Below, in pieces: positions 5,300-5,376 of a DNA stretch of 5,376 bases (position 1 is its first letter; each line of letters starts with the position of its first letter). The position numbers were made by a program, and so were the translations under genes. This DNA comes from Haloferacaceae archaeon (GTDB taxonomy: Archaea > Halobacteriota > Halobacteria > Halobacteriales > Haloferacaceae), in contig JAQCMZ010000415.1 of the NCBI GenBank assembly GCA_028274825.1, forward strand, positions 1-5,376, in the 5' to 3' direction. Under the pieces are notes generated by a model. That model was not told the DNA's origin, made no database searches, and was given only the letters and a program-made list of their open reading frames with translations.

Positions 5300-5376
5300 G
5301 TGACGGCATCAGTTGCCTCTGGGTTCAACTCCACAAACACGGACGGTCAGACGCTCTACCGTCGCCACCAAGGAGG
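5300..5376 (+). CDS. partial gene start, unknown product
   Basis: A GTG at 5300 opens a frame that continues to the right edge (25 codons plus two bases), beginning MTASVASGF and ending LYRRHQG. The TATA-like box at 5266-5274 places transcription at or beside the GTG, which is the main support. Too little protein is visible to name a family, and no signal peptide is seen. If real, the next sequence should continue open with haloarchaeal composition. The alternative is a chance frame. Confidence 0.42.
   Translation, partial: MTASVASGFNSTNTDGQTLYRRHQG

Noticed and set aside
5321..5335. GGGTTCAACTCC resembling a tRNA T-arm
   Set aside because: The flanking bases do not form the T-stem, and no acceptor, D or anticodon arm can be placed around it.
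1..5376. CRISPR array or defence island
   Set aside because: No regularly spaced repeats and no Cas, restriction or toxin-antitoxin protein in any frame; the only nuclease trace is the broken TnpB tail.

Overview
The window looks like a haloarchaeal chromosome or large replicon. The proteins are acidic. Recognisable promoters are archaeal TATA boxes placed so that transcripts begin at or within a few bases of the start codon (the acyl-CoA dehydrogenase gene, the small exported-protein gene and the gene entering the right edge). A decayed TnpB tail of a type I associate with haloarchaeal IS200/IS605 elements is also present. Base composition is moderate rather than extremely GC-rich, so I do not name a genus.

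Layout. Bases 1-290 hold a strong 20-base palindrome and possibly the start of a leftward gene that runs off the edge. At 293-538 (minus) is a small gene for an exported, acidic, histidine-rich 81-residue protein of unknown function with its own near-leaderless promoter. Bases 539-840 have no gene I can support. At 841-978 (plus) lies the C-terminal relic of a TnpB gene with in-frame stop codons, followed by two small hairpins that fill the gap to the next gene. The core is three acyl-CoA genes: an acetyl-CoA hydrolase/CoA-transferase family protein (1014-2498, minus), a divergent crotonase (enoyl-CoA hydratase/isomerase family, 2765-3553, plus), and an acyl-CoA dehydrogenase (3583-4722, minus) convergent with the crotonase. 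Bases 4763-5265 hold only short open stretches, possibly gene debris. A leaderless gene starts at 5300 and runs off the right edge.

How they may work together. The dehydrogenase makes a 2-enoyl-CoA, the crotonase would hydrate or isomerise it, and the CoA-transferase would move CoA between a short acyl-CoA and a free acid. Together they look like a short- or branched-chain acyl-CoA catabolic cluster with the 3-hydroxyacyl-CoA dehydrogenase and thiolase elsewhere. They form three separate transcription units, not one operon. Both the dehydrogenase and the crotonase lack the textbook catalytic glutamates at the usual positions; the dehydrogenase has the isovaleryl-CoA-dehydrogenase-type alternative, while the crotonase substrate is uncertain. 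I see no CRISPR array, tRNA, rRNA or obvious new defence system; the least explained items are the His-rich exported peptide and the TnpB relic.
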